Shown: positions 17,599 through 25,761 of the stretch, piece after piece
How positions within the stretch are numbered: the first letter of the stretch is position 1
Layout of the letters: each line of letters opens with the position of its first letter
Origin: an uncultured Flavobacteriia bacterium
GTDB lineage: Bacteria; Bacteroidota; Bacteroidia; Flavobacteriales_D; Crocinitomicaceae
Length of the DNA: 46,820 bases
Direction of reading: 5' to 3'
NCBI GenBank assembly: GCA_903873915.1
Contig: CAIQQH010000074.1
Location: 1-46,820, forward strand
Notes under the pieces: model-generated
The model's database searches: none
What the model was told of the DNA's origin: nothing
The model's input: the letters and a program-made list of their open reading frames with translations, nothing else
Position numbers and translations under genes: made by a program

Positions 17599-18209
17599 AA
17601 GTCTGCAATTTTATAATTGATACTTGCATTGAAGAGCAAATGTCCCTCTAAGGTGCCACCCTTCTCCTGATGAAAAACCACTTGACCATTCACATATTCT
17701 TCATGAATGTCTGTTCCCAAATGGATCATATACTGGCCAACCAAAGAAAGGTCGAGTCGGTCTGTGAGCTTGAGATGTACACCGATTCCACCCTGAATTG
17801 CCGAACTCCAGCGCTCCATGTAATTGTTGCGGTTGGCATTTTCTTGCAGTTTAGTATAATCGAAACAATGTCCAGCTAAAATATACGGACGGGCAAAAGG
17901 CATTTGATTTTTTAAAGGATAAAACAAGACACTCCACCCAATGTGGTAATCTGTTCGATTAGCAAAATCACCCGCATTCTCTGTGATGTAATCAAAAAAC
18001 CAATCTGTATTCACCGATGCTGCAGGCTGCAGTCTGAATTGCCCTCCAATTCCGAAGCCCGTGCCCGATGCGAGCGCATTGGTTCCATTAAACCCACTCA
18101 AGGTTGTGCGAACCCCTAAGCTAAAGAGTCCGCCTGACCCATTGCGAAGTGGTAGTTGTTGTGCCCATACACTTGTGTAACACAATAAAAACGCGATGAT
18201 CAACCTCAT
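17592..18209 (-). CDS. Small outer-membrane beta-barrel protein (first of a pair)
   Basis: The 205-aa protein has a signal peptide (MRLIIAFLLCYTSVWAQ). It shows barrel-like strands: SLGVRTTLSGF, FGIGGQFRLQPA, HIGWSVLFYPLKN, ARPYILAGHCFDY, AIQGGIGVHLKLTDRLDLSL and LFNASINYKI. The pattern fits the OmpA-like/PF13505 type of eight-stranded barrels. It overlaps its partner gene by 7 nt. Upstream lies the fabI terminator, and I see no good promoter box between them. Confidence 0.75.
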   Translation of the reverse strand: MRLIIAFLLCYTSVWAQQLPLRNGSGGLFSLGVRTTLSGFNGTNALASGTGFGIGGQFRLQPAASVNTDWFFDYITENAGDFANRTDYHIGWSVLFYPLKNQMPFARPYILAGHCFDYTKLQENANRNNYMERWSSAIQGGIGVHLKLTDRLDLSLVGQYMIHLGTDIHEEYVNGQVVFHQEKGGTLEGHLLFNASINYKIADLW

Positions 18210-18255
18210 TATGCCTTGTTTTTGATTTTAACCTGAACGGAATAAATTGTGAAAT

Positions 18256-18287
18256 AAAACAAAAAATGCAGCCCTAAGACTGCATTT
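18256..18287 (-). terminator. Rho-independent terminator of fabI
   Basis: On the minus strand AAATGCAG pairs with CTGCATTT (18264-18271 with 18280-18287) around an 8-nt loop, followed by a T-rich run. Confidence 0.8.
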
Positions 18288-18293
18288 CAAAAA

Positions 18294-19109
18294 TTATTCT
18301 TCTGAGAACCGTTCGATGACTTGTTGGGTTACTCCCGTATTTGAGAATCCACCATCGTGGAATAAGTTCTGCATCGTCACATAGCGCGTCAAATCTGAGA
18401 ACAAAGTCACACAATAATCTGCACAAGCACTTGCATCAGCATTTCCTAGAGGCGACATCATGTCGGAAAAAGAAATGAATTCAGAGAATCCTTTCACCCC
18501 ACTGCCAGCTGTTGTCATTGTTGGCGACTGAGAAATTGTGTTCACACGCACCTTTTTGTCCATACCGAAATGGTACCCGAAACTTCGCGCTATTGATTCC
18601 AAATAGGCTTTATTGTCTGCCATGTCATTGTAATCAGGAAAAACACGTTGTGCAGCAATATAGGTCAAGGCAACGATCGAACCCCAATCGTTCATGGCAT
18701 CCAATTTCTTCGCTGTTTGCATTACTTTATGAAAAGAGAGTGCCGAAACATCCAATCCTTTCATGGTGTAATCATAATTTTCACTCGTATAATGATTTCC
18801 CTTTCGGACATTCACCGACATGCCTATTGAATGCAAGATAAAATCGATTTTTCCTCCAAGGATTTCCATGGATTCGCTAATCAATTTCTCCAAATCTTCA
18901 ACACTTGTCGCATCTGCAGGAATAACTTTCGATCCTGTTTTTTCAGCAAGACCATTGATTTCGCCCATTCGCATCGCAATTGGAGCGTTTGTCAAAACAA
19001 AACGAGCACCTTGCTCGTGCGCTTTCTCTGCTACATGCCAAGCAATCGATTGACTATTCAATGCGCCGAAAATTATTCCTCTTTTTCCTTCTAGTAAATT
19101 GTTTGCCAT
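18294..19109 (-). CDS. fabI: Enoyl-[acyl-carrier-protein] reductase (NADH), FabI
   Basis: The 271-aa short-chain dehydrogenase family protein begins NLLEGKRGIIFGALNSQSIAW, the FabI-type nucleotide-binding start in which the usual TGxxxGxG is replaced. The catalytic Tyr-x6-Lys is Tyr160 and Lys167 in YNDMADNKAYL, with the second conserved Tyr150. SQSPTMTTAGSGVKGF is the substrate-loop region. The enzyme carries out the last step of each fatty-acid elongation cycle. Monocistronic, with its own -7 box and terminator. Confidence 0.95.
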   Translation of the reverse strand: MANNLLEGKRGIIFGALNSQSIAWHVAEKAHEQGARFVLTNAPIAMRMGEINGLAEKTGSKVIPADATSVEDLEKLISESMEILGGKIDFILHSIGMSVNVRKGNHYTSENYDYTMKGLDVSALSFHKVMQTAKKLDAMNDWGSIVALTYIAAQRVFPDYNDMADNKAYLESIARSFGYHFGMDKKVRVNTISQSPTMTTAGSGVKGFSEFISFSDMMSPLGNADASACADYCVTLFSDLTRYVTMQNLFHDGGFSNTGVTQQVIERFSEE

Positions 19110-19126
19110 CGTTCTAATTATTTAGA

Positions 19127-19134
19127 CAAATGTA
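19127..19134 (-). promoter_or_regulatory. -7 box of fabI
   Basis: On the minus strand TACATTTG, a perfect TAnnTTTG match, 17 nt upstream of the ATG. The -33 element is unclear. Confidence 0.5.
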
Positions 19135-19226
19135 AAAAGAAACTTTTAACGAGCGTTTTCCTAAAAGTTTACGCATTTGCCGACCGAGAATTTCTATTTT
19201 CGCAAACCAATGATTGACGTCTCCCT

Positions 19227-20348
19227 ATGAGGAAAATATTTCGCAGCAAGTGGATTAAAATCCCGTTCTATTTCTTTTTAGTCGGCTTCGCGTTGATTGG
19301 TTTTTTTCTGACCGCAAGTTATGCTGCAATTATGCTTCGTTTGACAGATGAAGGTGGTTCAGTTGATTCAAATAACCGGTACTTCTCTGGGATCAATAGC
19401 CAATACAATCAATCGTTTAAAGAAGACATCTCCAAGGTAACCTTTCGCCATCACGATGCCCTACATCGCATACTCATTCTCAATTCATATTACCCAAAAA
19501 ATGCTGAATACATTTTAGCGGCATATAAAAAAGGAGTTGATGAACATGAAATCATGCGCATGATCGATGCGGTCGACATCGAACTGAAGAAAGACAAACG
19601 CTACATGGCAGATGTGAAGAAACACCGCTCAAGCCGCCGAAATTTCAAACGCCAATACACGCACAAAAGTGCTTTTGAATGGATGAATATCGCTGAATGG
19701 GGAGTCTTCAAGGAGGCAGTGGTGAAAGACAGAGCCCTAATTGATTCTGTTGCTTCCCTTACGGGTGTTGAAGGGCGATTGATTGTTTCGTGTCTAGTTG
19801 GTGAACAAATCCGCTTGTTCAATTCAAACCGCGAAGCGTATAAACAATGGATTGGTCCCTTGAAGATCTTATCCGTAGAATCGCAATTCTCCTTTGGGGT
19901 TACTGGAATAAAAGAGCATACGGCACAAAACATCGAGAAATACTTAAGAGAAACTCAAAGCGACTATTACTTAGGGAAAAAATATGAGTCCCTACTGGAC
20001 TTTTCATCGGGCGACCCTACCTCGGAGCGCATTAGCCGATTGACCTCGTTCAGGAACCATTTTTACTCGTACATGTACGCCGCTTTATTTTTGAAACAAG
20101 TGAAGGTTCAATGGGAACGGGCGGGATTTCCAATTGAAAATCGTCCGGAAATTCTGGCTACACTGTTTAATGTGGGATACATACAGTCTGTACCGAAAAA
20201 GAATCCCCGCGTTGGAGGCTCAACCATACGCATTAAAGACAAAGCATACACCTTTGGGGCGGTAGCCTATCAATTTTATTATTCAGGTGAATTATTGGAG
20301 GTTTTTCCGTTTGAAAAGAAGAAATTTGATTGGAATGAAAATATTTAA
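19227..20348 (+). CDS. Membrane-anchored protein of unknown function, possibly lysozyme-like
   Basis: The 373-aa protein has one N-terminal membrane anchor (about residues 13-35) and a soluble, mostly helical extracytoplasmic part. Segments such as LTGVEGRLIVSCLVGEQIRLF, SQFSFGVTGIKEHTAQNIEKYL and RPEILATLFNVGY are reminiscent of lysozyme/soluble-transglycosylase folds. In those, a catalytic Glu lies at the end of a helix and is followed by a G-x-x-G-I-K-type loop. This resemblance is by eye only. It overlaps the phosphodiester-glycosidase gene by 14 nt, so the two are co-translated. A weak -7 box (TATTTTCG, 19195-19202) is upstream. A murein-cleaving role is inference. Confidence 0.55.
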   Translation: MRKIFRSKWIKIPFYFFLVGFALIGFFLTASYAAIMLRLTDEGGSVDSNNRYFSGINSQYNQSFKEDISKVTFRHHDALHRILILNSYYPKNAEYILAAYKKGVDEHEIMRMIDAVDIELKKDKRYMADVKKHRSSRRNFKRQYTHKSAFEWMNIAEWGVFKEAVVKDRALIDSVASLTGVEGRLIVSCLVGEQIRLFNSNREAYKQWIGPLKILSVESQFSFGVTGIKEHTAQNIEKYLRETQSDYYLGKKYESLLDFSSGDPTSERISRLTSFRNHFYSYMYAALFLKQVKVQWERAGFPIENRPEILATLFNVGYIQSVPKKNPRVGGSTIRIKDKAYTFGAVAYQFYYSGELLEVFPFEKKKFDWNENI

Positions 20349-21195
20349 AAATACAATGACCCTTTTGTGCTTCATTCTCTTGGCACACTTAAGCTCTGCA
20401 CAAGCCGCTGTAGACAGCTCTTATTTTGGAAAAAACCCATATGAATGGGACACATTGGCCGATGGCCTTTTGTATTGTGTTGTTGATGCCCCACAGAAAT
20501 CAATTTTGGGGGATTCAAAAATTACCATTGTTCGCATTACTCCAGCTAAAATGGAATTTTCATTGCTTACTGCAACAGAATATGGACGTTCGAGATCTGT
20601 ATGTGAATGGGCGGATACCTTTGATTTAAACGTGGTTCTTAATGCTGGAATGTACGAACTTTCCAACGGCTTAATCAATCGTGGCTTCATGAAGAATTAT
20701 GGCCATCACAACAATGCACTTCTTCGCGAGAACTACAATTCCATGATCGCCTTGAATGCCAAAGACAGCAGTGCCCATGATTTTTGCATCATCGATCTTC
20801 AATGTGACCCGTGGCATACCGTGAAAGACGATTACCATTGCTATGCACAAGGACTTCGTATGATAGATTGCAATGGTACCGGAATGGGTTGGAACAAACG
20901 TTACCAGTCATGCAGTATGATGGTGGCCGCTGCAGATGCTTTGGGCAACATTTATTATATCTATTCGCGTTCTCCCTATACCCACAATGAAATGATTCGC
21001 TTTATGCTCGGGATGCCTTACGGACTCACAAATGCCATTTACATTGAAGGAGGTCCTGAAACAAGTTTATACATTCGCACAGGGAACCGAGTCATTGAAA
21101 AAGTGGGAAGTTATGTTTCTCAAACCTATCCCAACGACAACAACATGAACTTCTGGGCTTTGCCAAATGTCATAGGCATGAAATTAAAAAAGTAG
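20335..21195 (+). CDS. Phosphodiester glycosidase family protein (DUF2233/NAGPA-like), secreted
   Basis: The 286-aa protein begins with a signal peptide (MKIFKNTMTLLCFILLAHLSSAQ). Family motifs follow: VVLNAGMYE (the first glycosidase block), NRGFMKNYG, CDPWHTVKDDYHCYAQG and the C-terminal IEGGPETSLYIR. NAGPA-type enzymes remove GlcNAc or similar sugars from phosphodiesters; bacterial members act on envelope glycans. The start at 20335 was chosen because it gives a clean signal peptide. An earlier in-frame ATG (20287) would add charged residues that overlap the previous gene. Biological substrate unknown. Confidence 0.85.
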   Translation: MKIFKNTMTLLCFILLAHLSSAQAAVDSSYFGKNPYEWDTLADGLLYCVVDAPQKSILGDSKITIVRITPAKMEFSLLTATEYGRSRSVCEWADTFDLNVVLNAGMYELSNGLINRGFMKNYGHHNNALLRENYNSMIALNAKDSSAHDFCIIDLQCDPWHTVKDDYHCYAQGLRMIDCNGTGMGWNKRYQSCSMMVAAADALGNIYYIYSRSPYTHNEMIRFMLGMPYGLTNAIYIEGGPETSLYIRTGNRVIEKVGSYVSQTYPNDNNMNFWALPNVIGMKLKK

Positions 21196-21219
21196 AGTGA
21201 CATGTGGTGAAGAGTTGGC

Positions 21220-21243
21220 CCGAGAACTGGAAAATCCTCTCGG
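21220..21243 (+). terminator. Weak hairpin after the DUF2233 gene
   Basis: CCGAGA (21220-21225) pairs with TCTCGG (21238-21243) around a 12-nt loop, followed by AACTTTT. The stem is short, so it is only a possible terminator. Confidence 0.3.
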
Positions 21244-21250
21244 AACTTTT

Positions 21251-21373
21251 CATCCTTCATCCTTCATTCTTATTATTAGGACAACAATGATTCGTAATTC
21301 GTAATTCTTAATTCTTAATTCTTAATTCTTAATTCTTAATTCTTAATTCTTAATTCTTAATTTTTCATTCTTA
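21251..21373. repeat. Heptanucleotide repeat locus 1 (12 tandem ATTCTTA-type units plus CATCCTT units)
   Basis: From 21290 to 21373 the sequence is 12 head-to-tail 7-mers: two ATTCGTA, eight ATTCTTA, one ATTTTTC and one ATTCTTA. The last unit supplies the stop codon (21371-21373) of the PhnP-like gene on the minus strand. Just before, at 21251-21278, run CATCCTT, CATCCTT, CATTCTT and ATTATTA, also of period 7. The array sits between two convergent genes. Because 7 is coprime with 3, the TTAA junctions place TAA stops in all reading frames. Confidence 0.9.
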
Positions 21374-22150
21374 ATCCACCTCCAATTCTAGCCCATCATA
21401 GGCCACAAAGACATTCGGTGGCAAAGAAGACATGATTTCCTTGTGAGTGCCAAATAAATGTGAAATGTGAGTCAAATAGGCCTTTTCTGGCTGTATGTCA
21501 TTGATGAATTCCAACGCTTCCTCCAAATTGAAATGTGAAATGTGTTCCGATCGGTGCAATGCATTTACAATCAATACTTTCGTACCGCGCACTTTATTTC
21601 GTTCCTCTGGAGATATGGTTTTTGCATCGGTGATATAGGTAAAGTCGCCAATTCGGTAACCAAACACTGGCATCTTATAATGCATCACTTCAATGGGTGT
21701 GACGATTGGCCCATCGGGGAGGCGAAAAGTTTTATTTTCTATCAAATGAATATTCACCGATGGAATTCCAGGATACCTCTCACCTGAAAAGACATACCTG
21801 TATTCTCTTTTTAATGCTTCCGAGACCCGATTTGTGCAGAAAATTTCCATGTCCCGTTCTTCGCGGTGATTGAACGCGCGCACATCGTCCATGCCTGCCA
21901 AATGGTCCTTGTGTTCGTGGGTATACAAGAGCGCTCTGAGACTTTTAATTTTTGACTTAAGGATTTGCTGTCTGAAATCTGGTCCCGTGTCAATCACAAA
22001 ATTGTGTCCATGCCAGCTGATGAGTATGGATGAGCGAAGACGCTGGTCTTTTGCTTCTTGGCTGGCACAAACATAACATTCACAGGCAATTACGGGCACA
22101 CCTTGCGAGGTGCCAGAACCTAAGATGGTCACCTTAAACTTAGTGCTCAT
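21371..22150 (-). CDS. MBL-fold metallo-hydrolase, PhnP-like
   Basis: The 259-aa protein starts TILGSGTSQGVPV (about 8-20) and has the Cys-containing CECYVC element, DTGPDFRQQ (54-62) and the metallo-beta-lactamase signature THEHKDHLAG (77-86). These are the hallmarks of the PhnP branch, cytoplasmic phosphodiesterases acting on cyclic or alkyl phosphodiesters. Whether a phosphonate role exists here is unknown; no phn genes are nearby. I chose the ATG at 22150. It overlaps the DUF423 stop by 11 nt and yields the typical family N-terminus, while the upstream ATG at 22198 would add 16 unrelated residues. Last gene of a five-gene operon; its stop lies in a heptad repeat. Confidence 0.85.
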   Translation of the reverse strand: MSTKFKVTILGSGTSQGVPVIACECYVCASQEAKDQRLRSSILISWHGHNFVIDTGPDFRQQILKSKIKSLRALLYTHEHKDHLAGMDDVRAFNHREERDMEIFCTNRVSEALKREYRYVFSGERYPGIPSVNIHLIENKTFRLPDGPIVTPIEVMHYKMPVFGYRIGDFTYITDAKTISPEERNKVRGTKVLIVNALHRSEHISHFNLEEALEFINDIQPEKAYLTHISHLFGTHKEIMSSLPPNVFVAYDGLELEVD

Positions 22151-22538
22151 AAGTAGATTTTGAGCGAAAAAGTTGAACCCCGTAAACACCCCAAGCAAGC
22201 ATCATCAGCAATCCACCAAGTGGTGTGATCGGACCTAAAAACTTAAGTTTCATGCCCAACACATCTTGCATAGCAAGAAAATAAATGGAAACAGAAAACA
22301 AGAGCACCCCGATCAATAAAAGCCGAAAAATCGTTTTAAGTTGAAATTGATGCCGGTCCGCATTCAAGCCAAGAATCAACAAGCCGAGACCGTGAATCAT
22401 TTGATAGCGCACACCCGTTTCAAAGGAAACAAGTTGTTCTTCCGTTAAAATTTCCTTCAACGCATGCGCGCCAAAAGCGCCTAACAAAATGGAAATGAGA
22501 AGCAGAATAGTTCCCGTTAATGCGATGGTTCGATTCAT
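22140..22538 (-). CDS. DUF423 membrane protein (YgdD-like)
   Basis: The 132-aa protein has four hydrophobic segments and the DUF423 signature LLGAFGAHALKEIL, then FETGVRYQMIHGLGLL, near residues 18-55, with PLGGLLMMLAWG at the end. This is a widespread small membrane family of unknown function. It overlaps the upstream gene by 4 nt (ATGA) and the downstream gene by 11 nt. Confidence 0.88.
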   Translation of the reverse strand: MNRTIALTGTILLLISILLGAFGAHALKEILTEEQLVSFETGVRYQMIHGLGLLILGLNADRHQFQLKTIFRLLLIGVLLFSVSIYFLAMQDVLGMKLKFLGPITPLGGLLMMLAWGVYGVQLFRSKSTYEH

Positions 22539-23821
22539 TTTTGTTCGTTTAGAGATAATGTATAATTCAAAACTTCACGCCAACCTTCCCAAATCCCATA
22601 GTCGCCGATTGTTTCGTTGTGCCAAACACATAAAAAATCTCCACCGAATTTTTGAATTTCCTGGTAGAGTTTCAATATGGTTTCCTTTGCTTCATGCGGC
22701 GACAACTTCATGTATTCGTTCAAGGTCCCGTCCATGTAGGCAAAAGGATGCACGATGAGATTGGTGGGTTTGTTTTTCGCTAGGTCAAACCAATGGAATG
22801 GCCTTGCTGTACCAGCTCTAAACCCAACATTTTCTGCAAATCCCATGGTATAATCATGCTGGATTCCTTGTTCAATCAAAATAGGGTACGTCACTGAAAT
22901 TTTAAGCTTTAAAAAGTGCTGACGAGAATGTTCGACGGGTTGCAAAATGATTTCCTCCAAGCGTTCCTTTTCTTCGTGCAAATAATATTCATAGCTATTC
23001 GATTTATAGCTTGGATGTATGCCTACAATGCACGATTCAGACATTGTTTTGATTAGGGCCTGATGACGTGGGTCTTTATGAGAAACATTTCGGTCAAATT
23101 TCGCATAATCGCCCAACAACCAAAACATACGAACGGCGAATCCAGCTTTGCGAACAGCAAGAATATCTTCGAATGTATCGTAGGGATCTTTTTTATCTCC
23201 TTTTGTGACATCTCTACGTTCTAAAATTCGGTGTCGATCTCCTTTTATGATATCTCGAGCACTTGAAACCCATTTTCGAAACCCATTTTTCCATTGATAC
23301 GCATACACGTTATCAATATCAAAGGTTGGAATAATTTCAACATCGCTTGAACGATTCCTGAATGAAATGAGTTCCTTTCGATCAAGAAATCGCAGAAAAT
23401 CTACGGCCCAGCGATCGCACATTGCCTTCTCAATCCATCCAAAACGGTGCAAAACACTGCGTTCCAAAGGAAATCGGCCATGTCGATCTTCGAAGGTACT
23501 TGTGAACTCTTCCATTCGTGAAAGCACATAAAAGATGGAAGCCAATGGATCAACAACTTTGTTGAAGGATAGACACTCTTCGTCTTCGAAAGTGCCATTC
23601 CCTATTTCATAAATAAGCACCTCCTCATCAAAGAGAACCGTTGAGGGCTTAACTTGTTGTTCCTTAGAAAAATATCGTTCAGAATAGTTGATTTTCGCCA
23701 ATGGCGAGGAAATAAAATATTGACCGTCGTTCGTTAATGAATAGCTTAACCCACGTTCCTTAAAAACAAAGTCCAAGGTGTAGATTAATCGTTCCGATAT
23801 TTCATCAACATATATAAGCAT
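22535..23821 (-). CDS. Polysaccharide deacetylase-like protein with N-terminal DUF7033-type domain
   Basis: The 428-aa protein has an N-terminal region of about 130 residues resembling DUF7033 (MLIYVDEISERLIYTLDFVF; PLASIFYVLSRMEEF). A polysaccharide-deacetylase (NodB-like) catalytic domain follows. Its motifs are PTFDIDNVYAY, which carries the catalytic and metal-binding acidic pair, and GIHPSYKS, the His motif. RAGTARPFHW and a C-terminal VWHNE complete it. Such enzymes hydrolyse N-acetyl groups from sugars. The start at 23821 lies 1 nt after the wecB stop (TAG then G then ATG). An in-frame upstream ATG within wecB is unlikely. Its pairing with a UDP-GlcNAc 2-epimerase suggests a role in a surface glycan; the substrate is unknown. 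Confidence 0.75.
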   Translation of the reverse strand: MLIYVDEISERLIYTLDFVFKERGLSYSLTNDGQYFISSPLAKINYSERYFSKEQQVKPSTVLFDEEVLIYEIGNGTFEDEECLSFNKVVDPLASIFYVLSRMEEFTSTFEDRHGRFPLERSVLHRFGWIEKAMCDRWAVDFLRFLDRKELISFRNRSSDVEIIPTFDIDNVYAYQWKNGFRKWVSSARDIIKGDRHRILERRDVTKGDKKDPYDTFEDILAVRKAGFAVRMFWLLGDYAKFDRNVSHKDPRHQALIKTMSESCIVGIHPSYKSNSYEYYLHEEKERLEEIILQPVEHSRQHFLKLKISVTYPILIEQGIQHDYTMGFAENVGFRAGTARPFHWFDLAKNKPTNLIVHPFAYMDGTLNEYMKLSPHEAKETILKLYQEIQKFGGDFLCVWHNETIGDYGIWEGWREVLNYTLSLNEQK

Positions 23822-23822
23822 C

Positions 23823-24968
23823 CTAAAGCTCTTCCATGATTTTTCGGCAAATAAACTCTGCTGCTTTCCCGTCTCCATAAAATTCCGGAAAACTTTGTTC
23901 AGTTTGGGTGGTCAATTGGACATAGGCATCTAAAATTTTGTCTTCTGATGCACCAGTCAAGATGGCATTCCCGTTTTTAACGATTTCAATCCACTCCGTT
24001 TGCTCTCGCAAAATAATGCACGATTTCTTAAAAAAGAATGCCTCCTTCTGAAGTCCTCCACTGTCCGTGATGATCAGTGAAGCGCTTTTTTCCAATGCAA
24101 TAATATCCAAGAAACCTGCGGGTGGAATAATGATAATCTGATCATTACCGATGACCGACTGATACAATTCTGGAGTCAGTTGATTCTCCAACATATTTCT
24201 TGTTCTTGGATGCAGCGGAAGAACAATTGTTTGCTTATACTTTTCACTCAATTGAATGAGTGCCTTGAAAATACCCTGAAGATTCGATGAGATATCTGTG
24301 TTGGAATCCCGATGAACAGTCACTAGAATAAATGATTTACTTTCCAGGCTCAAGGATTTCAAAAGTGTGGATGAACGAAATGACAAATCAGAAAAGTGAA
24401 GACTATTGTCGTACATCACATCCCCACAATGGTATATTTTGGGGTGATCTGCACTTGCCTTTTCATTGTGATCAAAAGTAAAGCCCTCACGCTTTAGGTT
24501 CTCTAGACCCGTCACAGTTGGTGAAAAGAGCAATGTTGACATGTGGTCACATGCGATGCGATTCACTTCTTCAGGCATCCATTTATTGAAACTTCTTAAG
24601 CCTGCTTCAACGTGCACAACAGGGATGTGAATTTTTATTGCGGCGAGTGCTGCGGCAATGGTAGAATTGGTGTCGCCATAAACGAGAACGGCATCCGGTT
24701 TTTCCTTCACAAAAATTGTTTCCAATCCTTCAATCATACGTGCCGTTTGCATGCCGTGTGAAGCACTTCCAACATTCAAGTTGTAATGGGGCAATGGGAT
24801 ATCCAATTCATTAAAAAAGACATCCGACATGTTTTCATCATAGTGCTGACCCGTATGTACAATAATCTCTTCAAGTAGATTCTTGAATGGGCCTTTCACA
24901 GCGCGACTTATCGCGGATGATTTAATGATTTGAGGACGTGCACCGACAATAGTAATAATGCGTTTCAT
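23823..24968 (-). CDS. wecB: UDP-N-acetylglucosamine 2-epimerase (non-hydrolysing)
   Basis: The 381-aa protein shows the family motifs GARPQIIKSS (9-18), HTGQHYDENMSD (38-49), YGDTNST, HVEAGLRSFNKWMPEEVNR and SGGLQKEAF. It interconverts UDP-GlcNAc and UDP-ManNAc, feeding enterobacterial-common-antigen-like or capsule/O-antigen sugars. There is no other sugar-nucleotide gene nearby except the deacetylase 1 nt downstream. The radC gene ends 18 nt upstream of its start. Confidence 0.92.
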   Translation of the reverse strand: MKRIITIVGARPQIIKSSAISRAVKGPFKNLLEEIIVHTGQHYDENMSDVFFNELDIPLPHYNLNVGSASHGMQTARMIEGLETIFVKEKPDAVLVYGDTNSTIAAALAAIKIHIPVVHVEAGLRSFNKWMPEEVNRIACDHMSTLLFSPTVTGLENLKREGFTFDHNEKASADHPKIYHCGDVMYDNSLHFSDLSFRSSTLLKSLSLESKSFILVTVHRDSNTDISSNLQGIFKALIQLSEKYKQTIVLPLHPRTRNMLENQLTPELYQSVIGNDQIIIIPPAGFLDIIALEKSASLIITDSGGLQKEAFFFKKSCIILREQTEWIEIVKNGNAILTGASEDKILDAYVQLTTQTEQSFPEFYGDGKAAEFICRKIMEEL

Positions 24969-24986
24969 GAGCTAAAATTGATTCAA

Positions 24987-25676
24987 TCAAAGTATTCCTT
25001 GATCAGCGAAGCTAAAATAACCATTATCGGCGAAAATGAGGTGATCCAAGATGGGCAAATCGATAAAGCTTCCAAATTGAACCATTTTGCGCGTCAAGCT
25101 TTTGTCGCTATCACTCGGAAAAAGTTGCCCACTCGGATGGTTGTGCACGAGGATCATTCCATGTGCACTGTTTTCTATCGCCGCTTTAAAAATCATTTTT
25201 CCATCGGCAACGGTTCCGGATAAGCCCCCAGAAGAAATTTGAACGGTACGAATTTCCTCATTGGCGCGATTCAATAAGATGGCATAGAACTCTTCGTGGG
25301 ACAAATCTTGTAAATATTGCCGCATGTGGTCATATACGATTTGAGAAGAAACAATGCGTATTTTTTTGTCCACGGCCTGGTCTTTTCTTCGTCTGCCCAA
25401 CTCCAAAGATGCCACTAATGTGACTGCTTTCGCTGGGCCAATGCCATTTATCTTACAGAGCTCATTCACGGTGAGCCGTGATAATTTCGCAAGGTCATTC
25501 CCTGCCATGGTGAGGCATTCTTTTGCGAGATCCAAGGCTGATTTTTTTGTAGATCCGGTAGCAATTAAAATGGCCAATAGCTCAGAGTCAGAAAGTGCTG
25601 ATCTTCCTTTGCTTAACATCTTTTCGCGTGGCCGGTCATCTTCAGCCCACGACTTGATGGATAGGTGGTTTCTCAT
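24987..25676 (-). CDS. radC: DNA repair protein RadC-family (UPF0758, JAB1/MPN metalloprotease-like)
   Basis: The 229-aa protein has a helix-hairpin-helix region (KINGIGPAKA, 75-84) and a C-terminal JAMM metal site HNHPSG (178-183) with Asp191 in PSDSDKSL. The family was named for DNA repair, but that role was later questioned; JAMM proteases remain possible. It is the first gene of the operon with wecB. Only a degenerate -7 box is visible upstream. Confidence 0.88.
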   Translation of the reverse strand: MRNHLSIKSWAEDDRPREKMLSKGRSALSDSELLAILIATGSTKKSALDLAKECLTMAGNDLAKLSRLTVNELCKINGIGPAKAVTLVASLELGRRRKDQAVDKKIRIVSSQIVYDHMRQYLQDLSHEEFYAILLNRANEEIRTVQISSGGLSGTVADGKMIFKAAIENSAHGMILVHNHPSGQLFPSDSDKSLTRKMVQFGSFIDLPILDHLIFADNGYFSFADQGIL

Positions 25677-25719
25677 AAATTCAGTTTAGGTACTTGAAGA
25701 TACAAAATTGAACAATTGC

Positions 25720-25748
25720 TTGCTTCATTGTTTTTAAGTATAATTTTG
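25720..25748 (+). promoter_or_regulatory. Promoter of the YdjM-like/GH3 operon
   Basis: TTG (25720-25722), 18-nt spacer, TAATTTTG (25741-25748), 13 nt before the ATG at 25762. Confidence 0.6.
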
Positions 25749-25761
25749 CGGAAGATAGATT

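Noticed and set aside
21290-21373. CRISPR-like array
   Set aside because: Units are 7 bp, contiguous and without spacers; no cas genes in the window.
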